DNA from: Candidatus Scatomonas merdigallinarum
GTDB taxonomy: Bacteria; Bacillota; Clostridia; Lachnospirales; Lachnospiraceae
Direction: 5' to 3'
Length of the DNA stretch: 64,000 nt
NCBI GenBank assembly: GCA_018716305.1
Contig: DVKB01000019.1
Coordinates: forward strand, 124,001-188,000
Shown: positions 8,048-17,298 of the stretch, in pieces
How the letters are laid out: each line of letters opens with the position of its first letter
How positions within the stretch are numbered: position 1 is the stretch's first letter
Made by a program: the position numbers and the translations under genes
Notes under the pieces: generated by a model
Seen by the model: the letters and a program-made list of their open reading frames with translations, nothing else
What the model was told of the DNA's origin: nothing
Database searches by the model: none

Positions 8048-10034
8048 GGTATTGCTCTTTGCCGGCACGGCAGAGGGAAGAAAGATTGCTGAATATTTAA
8101 AAGAGCTGGGAGTTCCCGCCCTGGCCTCGGCGGCCACGGAATACGGCCGGAGCCTTCTGGAAAAGGGGGGAAGCCTTTCTGTGTCCGGGGGACGCATGGA
8201 CGAGGGGGAGATGGAGCGCCTCTTTGCCGGGGAGGACGCCCTAGTTATTGACGCCACCCATCCCTACGCGTCGGCGGTGACGGAAAACATCCGTTCCGCC
8301 TGCGAAAAAACCGGAAGAACCTATCTGAGAGTGCTGCGGAGCAGCACCCTCACCGGGGAGGAGGCCGCGGTTTACGTGGACAGCCCGGAGGCCGCGGCGG
8401 AATATCTGGCCGGGACAGAGGGCAATATCTTTCTTACCACCGGCAGCAAGGAGCTTCCGGCTTTCCGGGCGGTTCCGGACTATGAAAACCGGATTTTCGC
8501 CAGAGTCCTGCCTCTGCCGGAGGTGGTGAAGAGCTGCGCGGAGCTGGGCTTTCAGGGAAAGCATCTCATCTGTATGCAGGGGCCCTTTTCCCAGGAGCTC
8601 AACGCGGCTATGCTGCGGCAGACCAAAGCCCGGTATCTGGTGACCAAGGATACCGGGGCGGCAGGCGGTTTTCCGGAAAAGGTATCCGCCGCGGAGGCGG
8701 CGGGCTGCCGCCTGGTGATTATCGGCCGTCCTCTGCGGGAGGAGGGTATGAGCCTGGAAGAATGCCTGGAATATCTGAAAGAGAAGTTCGGGAAACCCAG
8801 GAAGGGCATCCGGCCGTTCCCGGAAACGGCTCTGGTAGGCATCGGCATGGGCGGCAGAGAGGGAGCCACTATGACGGAGGAGGCCCGGGCTTTCTGCCGG
8901 TCGGCGGACCTGCTCATCGGCGCGGGCAGGATGCTGGAGAGCGTGCCCCACGAGGGGAAGACCCTTCTGAAAGAATACCGGCCGGGAGAGATCGCGGCCT
9001 ATCTTCGGGAACATCCGGAATTTCACCGGGCGGCGGTGCTGCTTTCCGGGGATGTGGGATTTTACAGCGGCGCTAAAAAGCTGCTGGAAGTGCTTCCCGG
9101 GGAGATAAGACTGATTCCGGGGATCTCCTCCCTGGTCTATTTCTGCAGCCGGCTGAAGCTGTCCTGGGAGGATGTGAAGATCACCAGCCGCCACGGAAGA
9201 GAGAGCAACCTCATCGGTCTGATCCGGAAATATCCCAGGGTGTTTTCCCTGCTGGGGAAACCGGAGGATGTCCGGGAACTCTGCGGAAAGCTGATGGAAT
9301 ACGGGATGCCGGATGTGACGGTTCATGTGGGGGAACGCTTTACCTATCCGGAGGAGAAGATCCGCAGCGGGAGACCGGAAGAATTTCTGGAATATGAGGG
9401 GGATTCTCTTGCCGCTTTGCTGGTGGAAAATCCCCGGCCGGACAAAACCGTAACCCACGGGATCCCGGACGGAGAATTTCTCCGGGACAAGGTTCCCATG
9501 ACCAAAGAGGAAGTCCGGGAAGTGTCCTTAAGCAAACTGCGGCTGCAGGAGGATTCGCTTATCTATGACGTGGGAGCCGGAAGCGGTTCTGTGTCTGTGG
9601 AGATGGCCCGGATGGCCCTGGAAGGCCATGTATGGGCGGTGGAGAAGAACCCCGCGGCGGTGGAACTGCTGAAAAAAAATAAGAAAAAATTCCAGGCAGA
9701 CAACCTGACCATTGTAGAGGGGCCGGCTCCGGAGGCTCTGAAAGACCTGCCGGCTCCCACCCACGCCTTTATCGGCGGCTCCTCCGGAAATCTCAGGGAG
9801 ATCGCGGAGCTGCTGCTGGAAAAGAACCCCTCTCTCAGGATGGTGGTCAACGCCATTACCCTGGAGACCCTGGGGGAGGCCCTGAAGGTTATGGGGGAGC
9901 TTCCCTTTACCGATGTGGATATTGTCTCAGTGACAGCTGCAAAGTCCCGGGAGCTGGGCCGCTATCACATGATGATGGGGCAGAATCCCGTCTACATTAT
10001 TTCTGGAACCGGAGGTGGAATCCATGAGGCTTAA
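8040..10034 (+). CDS. cbiJET: Three-domain fusion: cobalt-precorrin-6A reductase (CbiJ) - C5-methyltransferase (CbiE) - C15-methyltransferase/decarboxylase (CbiT)
   Basis: One 664-residue protein carries three consecutive pathway steps. Residues 1 to about 255 form CbiJ (LLFAGTAEGRKIAEYL, DATHPYA, TGSKEL, MQGPFSQELN, LVTKDTGAAGG). Residues about 262-470 form CbiE (LVGIGMGGREGATMTEEA, LLSGDVGFYSG, IPGISS). Residues about 473-660 form CbiT (KVPMTKEEVR, and the methyltransferase motif YDVGAGSGSVSVEMA). CbiE-CbiT fusions are common; addition of CbiJ is rarer. The frame is unbroken and all three domains look intact. Confidence 0.93.
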   Translation: MYKVLLFAGTAEGRKIAEYLKELGVPALASAATEYGRSLLEKGGSLSVSGGRMDEGEMERLFAGEDALVIDATHPYASAVTENIRSACEKTGRTYLRVLRSSTLTGEEAAVYVDSPEAAAEYLAGTEGNIFLTTGSKELPAFRAVPDYENRIFARVLPLPEVVKSCAELGFQGKHLICMQGPFSQELNAAMLRQTKARYLVTKDTGAAGGFPEKVSAAEAAGCRLVIIGRPLREEGMSLEECLEYLKEKFGKPRKGIRPFPETALVGIGMGGREGATMTEEARAFCRSADLLIGAGRMLESVPHEGKTLLKEYRPGEIAAYLREHPEFHRAAVLLSGDVGFYSGAKKLLEVLPGEIRLIPGISSLVYFCSRLKLSWEDVKITSRHGRESNLIGLIRKYPRVFSLLGKPEDVRELCGKLMEYGMPDVTVHVGERFTYPEEKIRSGRPEEFLEYEGDSLAALLVENPRPDKTVTHGIPDGEFLRDKVPMTKEEVREVSLSKLRLQEDSLIYDVGAGSGSVSVEMARMALEGHVWAVEKNPAAVELLKKNKKKFQADNLTIVEGPAPEALKDLPAPTHAFIGGSSGNLREIAELLLEKNPSLRMVVNAITLETLGEALKVMGELPFTDVDIVSVTAAKSRELGRYHMMMGQNPVYIISGTGGGIHEA

Positions 10035-11385
10035 CCGTGTACTGATTACCGCGCCCAAAAGCGGCAGCGGAAAAACCCTGGTGACCTGCGGCCTTCTGGG
10101 GATCCTGAAAAAAAGAGGAATCCGGACGGCTTCCTTTAAGTGCGGGCCGGACTTTATCGATCCCATGTTCCACAGCCGGGTTCTGGGGGCCAAAAGCCGG
10201 AATCTGGATCCTTTTTTTACAGATCCGGATACCACCCGGATGCTGCTGGCGAAAAACGGAGCAGACTGTGAGATGGCGGTGATGGAGGGAGTGATGGGCT
10301 ACTATGACGGCCTCAGCGAGACTTCCTCCAGGGGAGGGGCCAGCGACCTGGCCGCCGTCACGGGAACGCCGGTGCTGCTGGTAGCGGACGCTTCCGGCTC
10401 CAGCCGTTCCCTGCTGGCTCTCATTAAAGGATTCCTGGATTTTCAGAAGGTTCCTCTGATCCAGGGGGTGATACTGAACCGGATCTCTCCCATGCTGTAT
10501 CCTAGAATGAAGAAGGTCATTGAAGAGGAACTGCATGTGAAAGTGGCGGGCTATGTGCCGGTGCTGAAGGACTGCGTGCTGGAGAGCCGCCATCTGGGGC
10601 TGATGCTGCCGGAGGAGGTGGACTCCCTGAAGGAGAAGATGGAACTTTTAAGCAGCCGCCTGGAGGAAACCCTGGAGTTGGAGACGATCTTTGCCATTGC
10701 CAGAGAAGCGGAACAGCTGCCGGAGCCCGGATATCCGGAATCCGGAACAGCCGGGGCGGGCCTGCGGATCGGCCTGGCCAGGGATGAGGCCTTCTGTTTT
10801 TTCTACGAGGACAATCTCAGCTTCCTCCGGGAGCAGGGGACGGAGCTGGTGGAGTTTTCCCCTCTCCATGACAGGAAACTGCCGGAGGGGCTTTCCGGCC
10901 TGCTGCTCCACGGAGGCTACCCGGAACTGCACGTCCGGGAACTCAGTGAAAATGTCTCCATGCGGGAATCCATCCGCCGGGCCGTGGAGGGAGGTCTTCC
11001 CTGCATGGCGGAGTGCGGCGGCTTTCTCTACCTCCATGAGACTATGACAGACATGGAGGGAAAAGAATACCCCATGGCGGGAGTGATCCGGGGAAAAGCC
11101 TGGAACAACGGCCGGCTCACCCGGTTCGGATACATTACCCTGTCAGGGGGAAAGGTTTTCGGACGGGAGACAGGGGACATCCGTTCCCATGAATTCCACT
11201 ATTTTGAGTCAGAGGATCCGGGGAGGGATTTTCTGGCGGTAAAACCCTCCGGAACCCGTTCCTGGCGGTGCATTCACAGCCAGGCTAATCTGCTGGCAGG
11301 ATTTCCCCATCTTTATTATTATGCCAATACAAAACTGCCCCTGGCCTTTCTGGACGCCTGCAGGGAAAGGGAGGGACTATGTTAG
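10024..11385 (+). CDS. cbiA: Cobyrinate a,c-diamide synthase (CbiA)
   Basis: ATP- and glutamine-dependent amidation of the a and c side chains of cobyrinate. The 453-residue protein has an N-terminal ATPase domain (P-loop APKSGSGKT; FKCGPDFIDPMFH; EGVMGYYDG). Its C-terminal class I-like glutamine amidotransferase domain has the nucleophile Cys in MAECGGFLYL. The ATG at 10024 is preferred over the in-frame GTG at 10015 because GGAGG (10011-10015) lies 8 bases before it. It overlaps the end of cbiJET and the start of cbiB. Confidence 0.95.
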   Translation: MRLNRVLITAPKSGSGKTLVTCGLLGILKKRGIRTASFKCGPDFIDPMFHSRVLGAKSRNLDPFFTDPDTTRMLLAKNGADCEMAVMEGVMGYYDGLSETSSRGGASDLAAVTGTPVLLVADASGSSRSLLALIKGFLDFQKVPLIQGVILNRISPMLYPRMKKVIEEELHVKVAGYVPVLKDCVLESRHLGLMLPEEVDSLKEKMELLSSRLEETLELETIFAIAREAEQLPEPGYPESGTAGAGLRIGLARDEAFCFFYEDNLSFLREQGTELVEFSPLHDRKLPEGLSGLLLHGGYPELHVRELSENVSMRESIRRAVEGGLPCMAECGGFLYLHETMTDMEGKEYPMAGVIRGKAWNNGRLTRFGYITLSGGKVFGRETGDIRSHEFHYFESEDPGRDFLAVKPSGTRSWRCIHSQANLLAGFPHLYYYANTKLPLAFLDACREREGLC

Positions 11386-12371
11386 ACTATATTCTGCCGG
11401 CAGCGGTTCTGGGATTTCTGCTGGACCTGATCTTTGGAGATCCCGTGTGGCTATACCATCCCGTGCGGATCATCGGAAAACTGATCGAATTCTTTGAAAA
11501 ACTCCTGCGGAGCCTGTTTCCCAAAACAAAAACCGGAGAGAGAGCCGCGGGGGTCTTTCTGGTGCTGTTTGTCACCGGCATCAGCACGGCGGCGCCGCTG
11601 CTCCTGCTGCGGTTTCTGTACGGACTCAATGTCTGGGCCGGCTTTGCCCTGGAAACCTTCTGGTGCTACCAGCTGCTGGCCGCAAAGGCTTTGAAGGTGG
11701 AGAGTATGCGGGTCTATCAGGCGGTGAGATCCGGGAATCTGGAAAAATCCCGCTATGCCGTCTCCATGATCGTGGGCCGGGACACCCGGAACCTGAGCTT
11801 TCAGGGAGTCACCAAGGCGGCGGTGGAGACGGTGGCGGAGAACGCCTCCGACGGGGTCATCGCCCCCCTGCTGTTTTTAATGATCGGGGGAGCTCCGGCA
11901 GGATTTTTCTATAAATCCATCAATACCATGGATTCCATGGTGGGATACAAAAATGACCGATACCGGTACTTCGGCACCTTTGCCGCCCGGCTGGATGATG
12001 CGGTGAACTTTCTTCCCGCCCGGCTGGCCGGCCTTCTGATGATCGCCGGGGCATGGTTCTGCGGCATGGACGGAAAGAACGCTCTGAACATGTACCGCAG
12101 GGACCGGAAAAAACATGCCAGCCCCAATTCCGCCCACACGGAGGCGGCAGCAGCGGGCGCTCTGGATATTCAGCTGGCGGGAGACGCCTGGTATTTCGGG
12201 AAACTCCATAAAAAGCCTACCCTGGGAGATCCTATCCGGCCGGTGGAGCCGGAGGATATCCCCAGAGCCAACCGGCTCATGTACGCTGCCGCCATTCTGA
12301 CACTGGTGCTGGCGGCGGTTCTGCGGCTGGCCTGTCTGGCTCTGTACTGGAATTTCCGGCCGCTGATCTGA
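11379..12371 (+). CDS. cbiB: Adenosylcobinamide-phosphate synthase (CbiB)
   Basis: Membrane enzyme that attaches (R)-1-amino-2-propanol phosphate, made by the next gene's product, to adenosylcobyric acid. At 330 residues it has the family N-terminus LDLIFGDPVWLYHPVRIIGKL. The conserved RDTRNLS, ASDGVIAPL, NTMDSMVGYKNDRY, SPNSAHTEAAAAGAL and GDPIRP motifs follow. Hydrophobic helices lie at both ends. It overlaps cbiA by 7 bases. Confidence 0.95.
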   Translation: MLDYILPAAVLGFLLDLIFGDPVWLYHPVRIIGKLIEFFEKLLRSLFPKTKTGERAAGVFLVLFVTGISTAAPLLLLRFLYGLNVWAGFALETFWCYQLLAAKALKVESMRVYQAVRSGNLEKSRYAVSMIVGRDTRNLSFQGVTKAAVETVAENASDGVIAPLLFLMIGGAPAGFFYKSINTMDSMVGYKNDRYRYFGTFAARLDDAVNFLPARLAGLLMIAGAWFCGMDGKNALNMYRRDRKKHASPNSAHTEAAAAGALDIQLAGDAWYFGKLHKKPTLGDPIRPVEPEDIPRANRLMYAAAILTLVLAAVLRLACLALYWNFRPLI

Positions 12372-12405
12372 GAGAACACAAAAAGCCGGAACAAGGAGAG
12401 AGAAC

Positions 12406-13434
12406 ATGAAGGACAAAATACACGGCGGGGACGTCTACCGCCATAAAAACGCCCTGGACTTTTCCGCCAACATGAACCCTCTGGGCACGCCGGAGGCAGT
12501 GATCCGGGCGGCGGCGGAAAGCCTGCGGGAGATCCACAATTATCCGGACATCCGCATGGAGGCCCTGCGGCAGGGACTGTCCGCCTACGAGCAGGTTCCG
12601 GAGGATTATCTGGTCTGCGGGAACGGAGCGGCGGAGGTGATCTTTATGCTGGCCCTGGCCCTGCGGCCCCGGCGGGCGCTGCTTCCGGCCCCTACCTTCG
12701 CGGAATATGAGCAGGCCCTCCGTCTGGCAGGGACAGAAATTTCCTATTTTGAACTGAAGGAGGAGGAGGGTTTCCGGGTGACGGAGAGGATCCTGGAGGC
12801 CATCACTCCCGGAACAGAGTTTCTCATGCTCTGCAATCCCAACAATCCCACCGGTACCCTCATTGAGCCGGAGCTTATGGGCCGGATCCTGGAGCGGTGC
12901 CGCCGGACCGATACCTTTCTGGCGGTGGACGAGTGCTTCCAGGATTTTATCGAGGAGCCGGAGCGGTACACCCTGAAAGCGGCCCTGAAGGATCATGAAA
13001 AGCTGTTTCTGCTGAAGGCCTTTACCAAGCGGTACGCCATGGCGGGGATCCGTCTGGGCTACGGGATCTGTTCCGATCTTCGTCTGCTGGAGGCCATGCG
13101 GGACTGCGTGCAGCCCTGGAATGTGTCCATTCCCGCCCAGGCCGCCGGCGCGGCGGCCCTGAGGGAGGAGGCCTACGTGGAAAAGGCCAGGGAGATTGTA
13201 AGGACAGAGCGCGAGTTCCTGCGGAAGCGGCTGGGGGAGCTTGGGTTTCAGGTGTACGATTCCAGAGCCAACTATCTATTTTTTAAAGGGCCGGAAGGGC
13301 TGACAGAAAAAGCCCTGAGCCGGGGAATTCTGATCCGGGACTGCGGAAATTACCGGGGACTGGGACCGGGGTATTACCGGGCGGCGGTAAAGACCCATGA
13401 AGAGAATCTGAAGCTTCTGGAAGCTTTGGCGTGA
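12406..13434 (+). CDS. cobD: Threonine-phosphate decarboxylase (CobD), PLP-dependent
   Basis: Decarboxylates L-threonine phosphate to aminopropanol phosphate, the linker that CbiB uses. It is a 342-residue fold-type I aminotransferase-like enzyme. The N-terminal HGGDVYR and [11 protein letters not shown] match Cob[16 protein letters not shown] and the PLP-lysine segment [17 protein letters not shown] are intact. Histidinol-phosphate aminotransferase is the main look-alike, but the location between cbiB and cbiP and the HGGDVYR start favour CobD. Confidence 0.92.
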   Translation: MKDKIHGGDVYRHKNALDFSANMNPLGTPEAVIRAAAESLREIHNYPDIRMEALRQGLSAYEQVPEDYLVCGNGAAEVIFMLALALRPRRALLPAPTFAEYEQALRLAGTEISYFELKEEEGFRVTERILEAITPGTEFLMLCNPNNPTGTLIEPELMGRILERCRRTDTFLAVDECFQDFIEEPERYTLKAALKDHEKLFLLKAFTKRYAMAGIRLGYGICSDLRLLEAMRDCVQPWNVSIPAQAAGAAALREEAYVEKAREIVRTEREFLRKRLGELGFQVYDSRANYLFFKGPEGLTEKALSRGILIRDCGNYRGLGPGYYRAAVKTHEENLKLLEALA

Positions 13435-13453
13435 TACAGGAGGAGACAGACAG

Positions 13454-14971
13454 ATGGCAAAAGCGATAATGGTGCAGGGAACCATGTCCAACGCGGGGAA
13501 AAGCCTGCTGGCGGCGGGACTGTGCCGGATTTTTAAACAGGACGGCTATCGGGTAGCCCCCTTTAAGGCCCAGAATATGGCCCTGAACTCTTTTATTACC
13601 CGGGAGGGTCTGGAGATGGGCCGGGCCCAGGTGATGCAGGCGGAGGCGGCGGGGATCGCTCCCTCTGTGCGGATGAATCCCATTCTTCTGAAGCCCACCA
13701 ACGACACGGGCTCCCAGGTGATCGTAAACGGCGAGGTCCTGGGCAACATGGACGCCCGGGCCTACTTCGCCTACAAGAAAAATCTGATCCCGGCGGTCAG
13801 ACAGGCCTATGAGTCCCTGGCCGCGGAGAATGATATTATCGTCATCGAGGGGGCAGGAAGCCCGGCGGAGATCAACCTCAAGGACGATGACGCCTTTGTG
13901 AACATGGGCATGGCCAAGATCGCCCAGGCGCCGGTGCTCCTGGTGGGAGACATTGACCGGGGCGGCGTTTTCGCCCAGCTCATCGGCACGGTGGAACTGC
14001 TGGAGCCGGATGAGAGAGCCATGGTGAAGGGCCTGATTATCAACAAATTCCGGGGAGACAAGACCATTCTGGATCCCGGAGTAAAGATGCTGGAAGAAAG
14101 GGCCGGGATCCCCGTAGTGGGAGTGGCTCCTTACCTGAACATTGAAGTGGAGGACGAGGACAGCCTGACGGAGCGATTCAGCGGAAAACAGGAGGTGGGC
14201 CTCATCGATATCGCGGTGATCCGGCTGCCCCGGATCTCCAACTTTACAGACTTTAATCCCTTTGAGAGCATGCCGGGGGTTTCCCTGCGGTATGTGCAGA
14301 GGGTTTCGGAACTGAAGCATCCGGATATGATCCTTTTGCCCGGAACCAAGAATACCATGGAAGACCTGCTGTGGATGCGGCAGAACGGCCTGGAGGCGGA
14401 GATCCTGAAGGCCGCGGCGGCCGGAACCGTGATTTTCGGAGTCTGCGGCGGCTACCAGATGCTGGGCGATACCCTAAGCGATCCCATGGGTGTGGAGAGC
14501 GGCGGCAGCATCAAGGGTATGGGTCTGCTTCCCATGGACACGGTCTTCGCGGGAAACAAGACCAGAACCCGGGTGGAGGGCGTATTCGGCCAGGTACAGG
14601 GAATCCTCTCCGGCCTGACGGGAACCGCCCTGGAAGGATATGAGATCCATATGGGAGTCAGCACAGCTTCGGAGGGGGCTTCGCCTTTCACAAAGATTTC
14701 CGACACCAATCAATCTTCCGGAGAGATCAAGCCGGACGGAAATCAGAAAGGCAATGTCTACGGTTCCTACGTCCACAGCATTTTTGACAAAGAGCAGGTG
14801 GCGGAGAAGATCGTGGAAGCCCTGGGAAAAGCCAAAGGCATCGACACTTCAAAGATGACGGGAGTGGACTATCAGACCTTCAAGGAGACCCAGTACGACA
14901 TTCTGGCAGCGGCTTTGAGAGAACATCTGGATATGAAACAGATCTACACCATTCTGGAACAGGGGGTATGA
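13454..14971 (+). CDS. cbiP: Cobyric acid synthase (CbiP)
   Basis: Amidates the b, d, e and g side chains of adenosylcobyrinate a,c-diamide, using glutamine and ATP. The 505-residue product has the N-terminal [21 protein letters not shown]-loop, [10 protein letters not shown], the central [19 protein letters not shown] and the glutamine amidotransferase nucleophile in [10 protein letters not shown]. The C-terminal GSYVHSIFD histidine motif is present. The ATG follows AGGAGGAGAC. Confidence 0.95.
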   Translation: MAKAIMVQGTMSNAGKSLLAAGLCRIFKQDGYRVAPFKAQNMALNSFITREGLEMGRAQVMQAEAAGIAPSVRMNPILLKPTNDTGSQVIVNGEVLGNMDARAYFAYKKNLIPAVRQAYESLAAENDIIVIEGAGSPAEINLKDDDAFVNMGMAKIAQAPVLLVGDIDRGGVFAQLIGTVELLEPDERAMVKGLIINKFRGDKTILDPGVKMLEERAGIPVVGVAPYLNIEVEDEDSLTERFSGKQEVGLIDIAVIRLPRISNFTDFNPFESMPGVSLRYVQRVSELKHPDMILLPGTKNTMEDLLWMRQNGLEAEILKAAAAGTVIFGVCGGYQMLGDTLSDPMGVESGGSIKGMGLLPMDTVFAGNKTRTRVEGVFGQVQGILSGLTGTALEGYEIHMGVSTASEGASPFTKISDTNQSSGEIKPDGNQKGNVYGSYVHSIFDKEQVAEKIVEALGKAKGIDTSKMTGVDYQTFKETQYDILAAALREHLDMKQIYTILEQGV

Positions 14972-14974
14972 GAC

Positions 14975-15613
14975 ATGAGCCATATTGAACTGGAAAATGT
15001 AAAACCCATGGATATTGAGAAACGCAGCTTTGAGATTATTACGGAGGAACTGGGAGATAAGAAGCTGGCTCCCGGCACAGAGCTGATTGTAAAGCGCTGC
15101 ATTCACACCAGCGCGGATTTTGACTACGCGGATAACCTGTATTTTTCAGAGGGAGCCGTGGAGAAGGCCCTGGCTGCCATTCAGAAGGGCGCCTGCATTG
15201 TCACCGATACCCAGATGGCAAAAGCCGGGATCAATAAGAAATCTCTGGCCCGGTACGGCGGGGAGGTTTACTGCTTTATGTCTGACGAGGATGTGGCGGA
15301 AAAAGCAAAAGAACTGGGAACCACCAGAGCCTCTGTAAGCATGGGAAAGGCTGCCAAGCTGGATTCCAATCTGATCTTTGCCGTGGGGAACGCGCCCACA
15401 GCCCTGGTGCGGCTGTATGAACTGATTCAGGACGGCTTCCGGCCGGAATTGATCATCGGAGCGCCGGTAGGTTTTGTCAATGTAGTGCAGTCCAAGGAGC
15501 TGATCATGGGTACGGATATTCCCTGCATCGTGGCCAGGGGCAGAAAGGGAGGCAGCAACATTGCCGCCTGTATTGTCAATGCGCTGCTGTATATGATTAA
15601 CAATGAGCGATAA
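14975..15613 (+). CDS. cbiC: Cobalt-precorrin-8 methylmutase (CbiC)
   Basis: Moves the methyl group from C11 to C12 to make cobyrinate. The 212-residue product carries the catalytic-histidine segment VKRCIHTSADFDYADNL, the VTDTQMAKAGI stretch, VGNAPTALVRL, IGAPVGFVNVVQSKE and the C-terminal ARGRKGGSNIAACIVNALL. It begins 4 bases after cbiP and is the last recognisable corrin gene of this operon. Its 3' end overlaps the response regulator start by 11 bases. Confidence 0.95.
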   Translation: MSHIELENVKPMDIEKRSFEIITEELGDKKLAPGTELIVKRCIHTSADFDYADNLYFSEGAVEKALAAIQKGACIVTDTQMAKAGINKKSLARYGGEVYCFMSDEDVAEKAKELGTTRASVSMGKAAKLDSNLIFAVGNAPTALVRLYELIQDGFRPELIIGAPVGFVNVVQSKELIMGTDIPCIVARGRKGGSNIAACIVNALLYMINNER

Positions 15614-16286
15614 ACAGTATCGGATCTATATTGTGGAGGACGATCCGGGAATTGCCGGGGAAATTCAGAAGCAGCTTTCCGCCTGGGGGTTTGAAGCCCG
15701 CCAGGCGGAGGACTTCCGGAAGATTACGGAAGAATTCAGCGCTTTCCAGCCCCATCTGGTGCTGCTGGATATTATGCTTCCCTTTTACAACGGCTATTAC
15801 TGGTGCGGGGAGATCCGAAAAGTTTCCAGGGTTCCGGTGATCTTCCTCTCCTCGGCCTCGGACAACATGAATATTATTATGGCGGTGAACCAGGGAGCCG
15901 ATGATTTTGTGGCCAAGCCCTTTGATATGGGAATCCTCACCGCCAAAATACAGGCTCTGCTGCGGCGGACCTATGATTATGGAATTCAGACGGAAATTCT
16001 GGAGCACAGAGGCGCTGTGCTGAACACCGGGGACGCCACCCTGCGCTATGAGGGCAGGGTACTGGAACTTACCAAAAACGAGTACCGGATCCTGCGGACT
16101 CTGATGGAAAGCCGGGGAAAAGTGGTGAGCCGGGAACGGCTGATGGAGCGCCTCTGGGAGACAGACAGCTATGTGGATGAAAACACCCTGAGCGTCAATG
16201 TGAACCGGCTGCGGAAAAAGCTGGACGGGGCAGGGCTTACAGGGTTCATCACCACCAAGATCGGCATGGGATATCTCATTGAGTAG
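15603..16286 (+). CDS. OmpR-family response regulator, BceR-like
   Basis: The 227-residue protein has an N-terminal receiver domain (acidic VEDD; phospho-acceptor Asp in LVLLDIMLPFYNG; Lys in FVAKPFD) and a C-terminal winged-helix domain (LTKNEYRILRTL, VSRERLMERLW, SVNVNRLRKKL, IGMGYLIE). LPFYNGYYWCGEIR after the phosphorylated Asp is typical of the BceR group, which answers cell-envelope antibiotics. No clear Shine-Dalgarno sequence precedes the ATG, which lies inside the cbiC end, so translation is probably coupled to the B12 operon. Confidence 0.92.
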   Translation: MSDKQYRIYIVEDDPGIAGEIQKQLSAWGFEARQAEDFRKITEEFSAFQPHLVLLDIMLPFYNGYYWCGEIRKVSRVPVIFLSSASDNMNIIMAVNQGADDFVAKPFDMGILTAKIQALLRRTYDYGIQTEILEHRGAVLNTGDATLRYEGRVLELTKNEYRILRTLMESRGKVVSRERLMERLWETDSYVDENTLSVNVNRLRKKLDGAGLTGFITTKIGMGYLIE

Positions 16287-16298
16287 CGGAGGAAGGAA

Positions 16299-17288
16299 AT
16301 GGGTTTTCTGAGGGCGTATCTGAAACAGCACAGAGGAACTGCCTGTCTGTGGGCAGGATTCTGTGCTGTCTTTTTTATCCTTTTTACCCTCTATCGGCTT
16401 CCGCCGGGAGCGGTGCTCTACGGAACAGCCCTTACGGGAACCGCGGGAGTTCTGGTGTTTACTGCCGGGTATCTGAAATTCCGGAAAAAATGCCGGCTGC
16501 TTCTCCAGGCAGAGACGTATCCCCGGAGGGATTCAAAGCTGCCGGAGCCGGAAAGTTTTCCGGAAGAGCAGTATCAGAGAATGATACGCGGGCTTCAGGA
16601 AGCATGCGGGGATCTGGAAGACGGGTTCCGGGAAAAATATTCGGATCTGGTGGATTCCTATACCATCTGGACCCATCAGATCAAGACGCCCATCGCGGCC
16701 ATACGGCTGAAGCTGTCCGGGGAGGATACGGAACAGAGCCGGGAGATCCAGGAGGAGATTCTGCGGATTGAGCAGTACGTGGAGATGGCCCTGGCGGTGC
16801 TGCGGCTGGAGGGGGAGGATACAGATTACGTGCTGCAGGAATATGAACTGGATCCGATTCTGCGGCAGGCGGTCCGCCGGTTTTCCACCCAGTTTATCCG
16901 CAGGCGGATCCGTCTGGACTATAAGCCCACAGAGTTCCGGGTGCTCACCGATGAAAAATGGCTGCTCTTTGTGGTGGAACAGATTATCTCCAACGCTCTG
17001 AAATACACGAAAAAGGGCGGAACTGTTACGATAGCTATGGACTCTCCGGGGATACTTTCCATCAAAGATACGGGCATTGGCATCGCGCCGGAGGATCTGC
17101 CCCGGATCTTTGAGAAAGGATATACGGGGTATAACGGGCGGAAAGATAAAAAAGCCAGCGGCCTGGGTCTGTATCTTTGCCGGAAGATCTGCGAAAATCT
17201 GGGACACGGGATCCGGGCGGAATCGGATCCGGAAAGCGGCACGGTGATCCGCCTGGATCTGCGCAGGGAAAAACTGGAAACGGAATAG
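16299..17288 (+). CDS. Intramembrane-sensing histidine kinase, BceS-like
   Basis: At 329 residues it has two N-terminal membrane helices (about 15-35 and 42-60) separated by only a few residues, so no external sensor domain. The H-box is YTIWTHQIKTPIAAIRL near residue 128; ATPase motifs are ISNALKYT (N), DTGIGI (G1) and GLGLYL (G2). This is the layout of BceS/GraS kinases, which in characterised systems sense through a partner BceAB transporter. No transporter is adjacent, but one lies at 28732-31549. Confidence 0.9.
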   Translation: MGFLRAYLKQHRGTACLWAGFCAVFFILFTLYRLPPGAVLYGTALTGTAGVLVFTAGYLKFRKKCRLLLQAETYPRRDSKLPEPESFPEEQYQRMIRGLQEACGDLEDGFREKYSDLVDSYTIWTHQIKTPIAAIRLKLSGEDTEQSREIQEEILRIEQYVEMALAVLRLEGEDTDYVLQEYELDPILRQAVRRFSTQFIRRRIRLDYKPTEFRVLTDEKWLLFVVEQIISNALKYTKKGGTVTIAMDSPGILSIKDTGIGIAPEDLPRIFEKGYTGYNGRKDKKASGLGLYLCRKICENLGHGIRAESDPESGTVIRLDLRREKLETE

Positions 17289-17298
17289 GGAAGATGCC

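Noticed and set aside
15589..15620. cbiC and the response regulator as a frameshifted single gene
   Set aside because: Both proteins are complete at their ends; the overlap is an ordinary translational coupling.
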